A DNA stretch of 64,000 nucleotides, taken from positions 1,736,001 to 1,800,000 of the forward strand of contig NC_048557.2 of assembly GCF_902806685.2 (NCBI RefSeq). Reading direction: 5' to 3'. This document shows positions 62,859-64,000 of this stretch, one piece after another. The position numbers and the translations under genes were made by a program. Position 1 is the first letter of the stretch. Each line of letters opens with the position of its first letter. The DNA is from Maniola hyperantus (taxonomy: Eukaryota; Arthropoda; Insecta; Lepidoptera; Nymphalidae). The notes below the pieces were generated by a model. It had not been told where the DNA came from. It did not search any database and saw nothing but the letters and a program-made list of their open reading frames with translations.

Positions 62859-63640
62859 ATATATAAAGAAAGGCGCACTTGATTACGCCGCGGTAGACAA
62901 ATTGCCACATCACTCTTCTGGCTCCCAGCTTTCCTTCTGCCTTAATACAAAACGTGACTTGAACCAAACCCCATTGATAAACGGTCTCGTCAATTACTTA
63001 TACGTCGAATACTTAACGTCTCTCGTGCGTAAATAGTAGGTATATACTCGACGTTTTTAAGTTCATTCAAGCATTTTCGAATGTGACAACGCTACGTATA
63101 GTATTGCTATACTGTTAAAGAATGTAGAACATACCAGTTTAATTAGTCTCACATCATGTTTATGGCAACAACACCGAGAAAATTGGTTTTCAAGTTTCCC
63201 ATTTGATCATAAGTTCGCGTGTATTAAAGTGTCAAGTTATTAATATACCCCTGGCTTAGCCCCAAACGTGAGGCGTAGACGATGTATTCTACATAGATTG
63301 CTGAAGTAAAATCTGCAATAGGTAAATTTTATCCATTATGTAATTCAAGCAAGTTGGAAAACAATTTTTGGTACACAAAGGGATCTGACGGACCAAAGTC
63401 GATGGAGCATCGACGTCTTCCACTGACAGGATGACGGATTGATTTAGTAAGAAGCGCTTTAGTAGTGATATTATCTGTCAGTGTGGAAGGTAAACGGCGA
63501 CACGTATCACTGGGAGATCATAAGCGATCTGATGTTATAGCACACTCGTATCATGTTTGGAGCGATAACGCACGTACACGAGGGTTGATACTTGGCGTAG
63601 AACACTGGGAGGTTATGTCGTCCTGGTAATCACACACGGC
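62859..63640. other. No gene recognised
   Basis: Repeat-poor sequence leading into the GC-rich island. CGATGGAGCATCG at 63400-63412 is a short palindrome. No coding frame is recognised. Confidence 0.3.
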
Positions 63641-63745
63641 GGATCGCACAGGCAGACCCATGCAGGCGCCAGGGCGGGCGGCCGATTACTGACGTCCCGG
63701 GCGCCTCGCCGCCCGCCCGCCCTGCTTCATCCCCGCAACAGAATC
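63641..63745. promoter_or_regulatory. GC/CpG-rich island with strong hairpin
   Basis: CAGGGCGGGCGGC (63670-63682) pairs with GCCGCCC...GCCCTG (63708-63724) around a loop containing TGACGTCCCGGGCGCC. TGACGTCC resembles a CREB/ATF-type site, and GGGCGG words resemble GC boxes. This is the most GC-rich stretch in the window, and the flanks are repeat-poor, so it may be a promoter or first exon of a neighbouring gene. No TATA box or ORF confirms this. Confidence 0.35.
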
Positions 63746-64000
63746 TCTCAATTATTTTATTGGGAAAGTTAATGAGACGAGAGTCATCGACCGATTCTGT
63801 GTGATATGCCCATGCTTATTTATTTAAGGAGATGTAAACACACTTGAGTATGTTTTGTATAGACTAATAGCTCCAATAATTTTGTTTAGTAGGTTTTTCC
63901 GGTAGTAATTTCTTAATAATTATTAATGCATACCTATATTTGGCAGGCTATACAATTTTTTCATTATGGTTTTAGTAAACTACTTGTTTGTTGACACTAT

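Overview
The window looks like non-coding DNA (intergenic or a long intron) from a moth or butterfly. The base composition is AT-rich, and almost every recognisable stretch belongs to repeat types typical of lepidopteran genomes: short non-autonomous Helitrons with a 3' hairpin and CTAG end, three tRNA-headed SINE families, RTE-type and Jockey/CR1-superfamily-type LINEs, and many terminal-inverted-repeat (TIR) elements of about 100-440 bp. I see no complete host gene, no true tRNA or rRNA gene and no CRISPR array. The species cannot be named from this sequence.

Layout. 0-8 kb: two tail-to-tail LINE-A 3' ends, a SINE split by a 138-bp retroposon, Helitrons (families H1 and H2, two of them in tandem), a LINE-B stub with a 15-bp target-site duplication, RTE tails and several TIR elements. 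8-15 kb is sparse apart from SINE-A copies, one of them a head-to-head chimera. 15-25 kb holds SINE-B, the MITE-P and G repeats, a 665-bp foldback element, hairpin TIR elements and Helitrons. 25-28 kb is almost featureless. 28.0-29.1 kb has the only two small reading frames that could belong to a host gene (both minus strand). 30.15 kb has a 58-bp x3 tandem repeat.

31.6-34.5 kb holds the one long ORF: about 833 codons of a LINE ORF2 with a truncated endonuclease and an intact-looking reverse transcriptase, ending in five AATTATG units. 35-47 kb contains TIR elements, SINE-C, a full SINE-A with a 10-bp duplication and the second, inverted copy of the 665-bp foldback element. 47-56 kb contains SINE-A and SINE-B, Helitrons and a hAT-like element with a perfect 8-bp duplication. 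56-62 kb contains an RTE reverse-transcriptase remnant and four Helitrons in the same orientation within 1.1 kb. The right end (63.6-63.75 kb) is a GC-rich, CpG-rich island with a strong hairpin, the best candidate for a promoter of a gene beyond the window.

The elements do not form a pathway. LINE ORF2 proteins such as the one at 31.6 kb normally supply the enzyme that moves LINEs and SINEs. The small Helitrons and TIR elements carry no enzyme and would depend on autonomous relatives elsewhere. I found no convincing new biological system. The most useful observations are the datable insertions (exact target duplications), the nested and tandem transposon arrangements and the two small candidate coding segments near 28-29 kb. 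All repeat names used here (LINE-A, H1, MITE-E and so on) are labels for this window, not database names.
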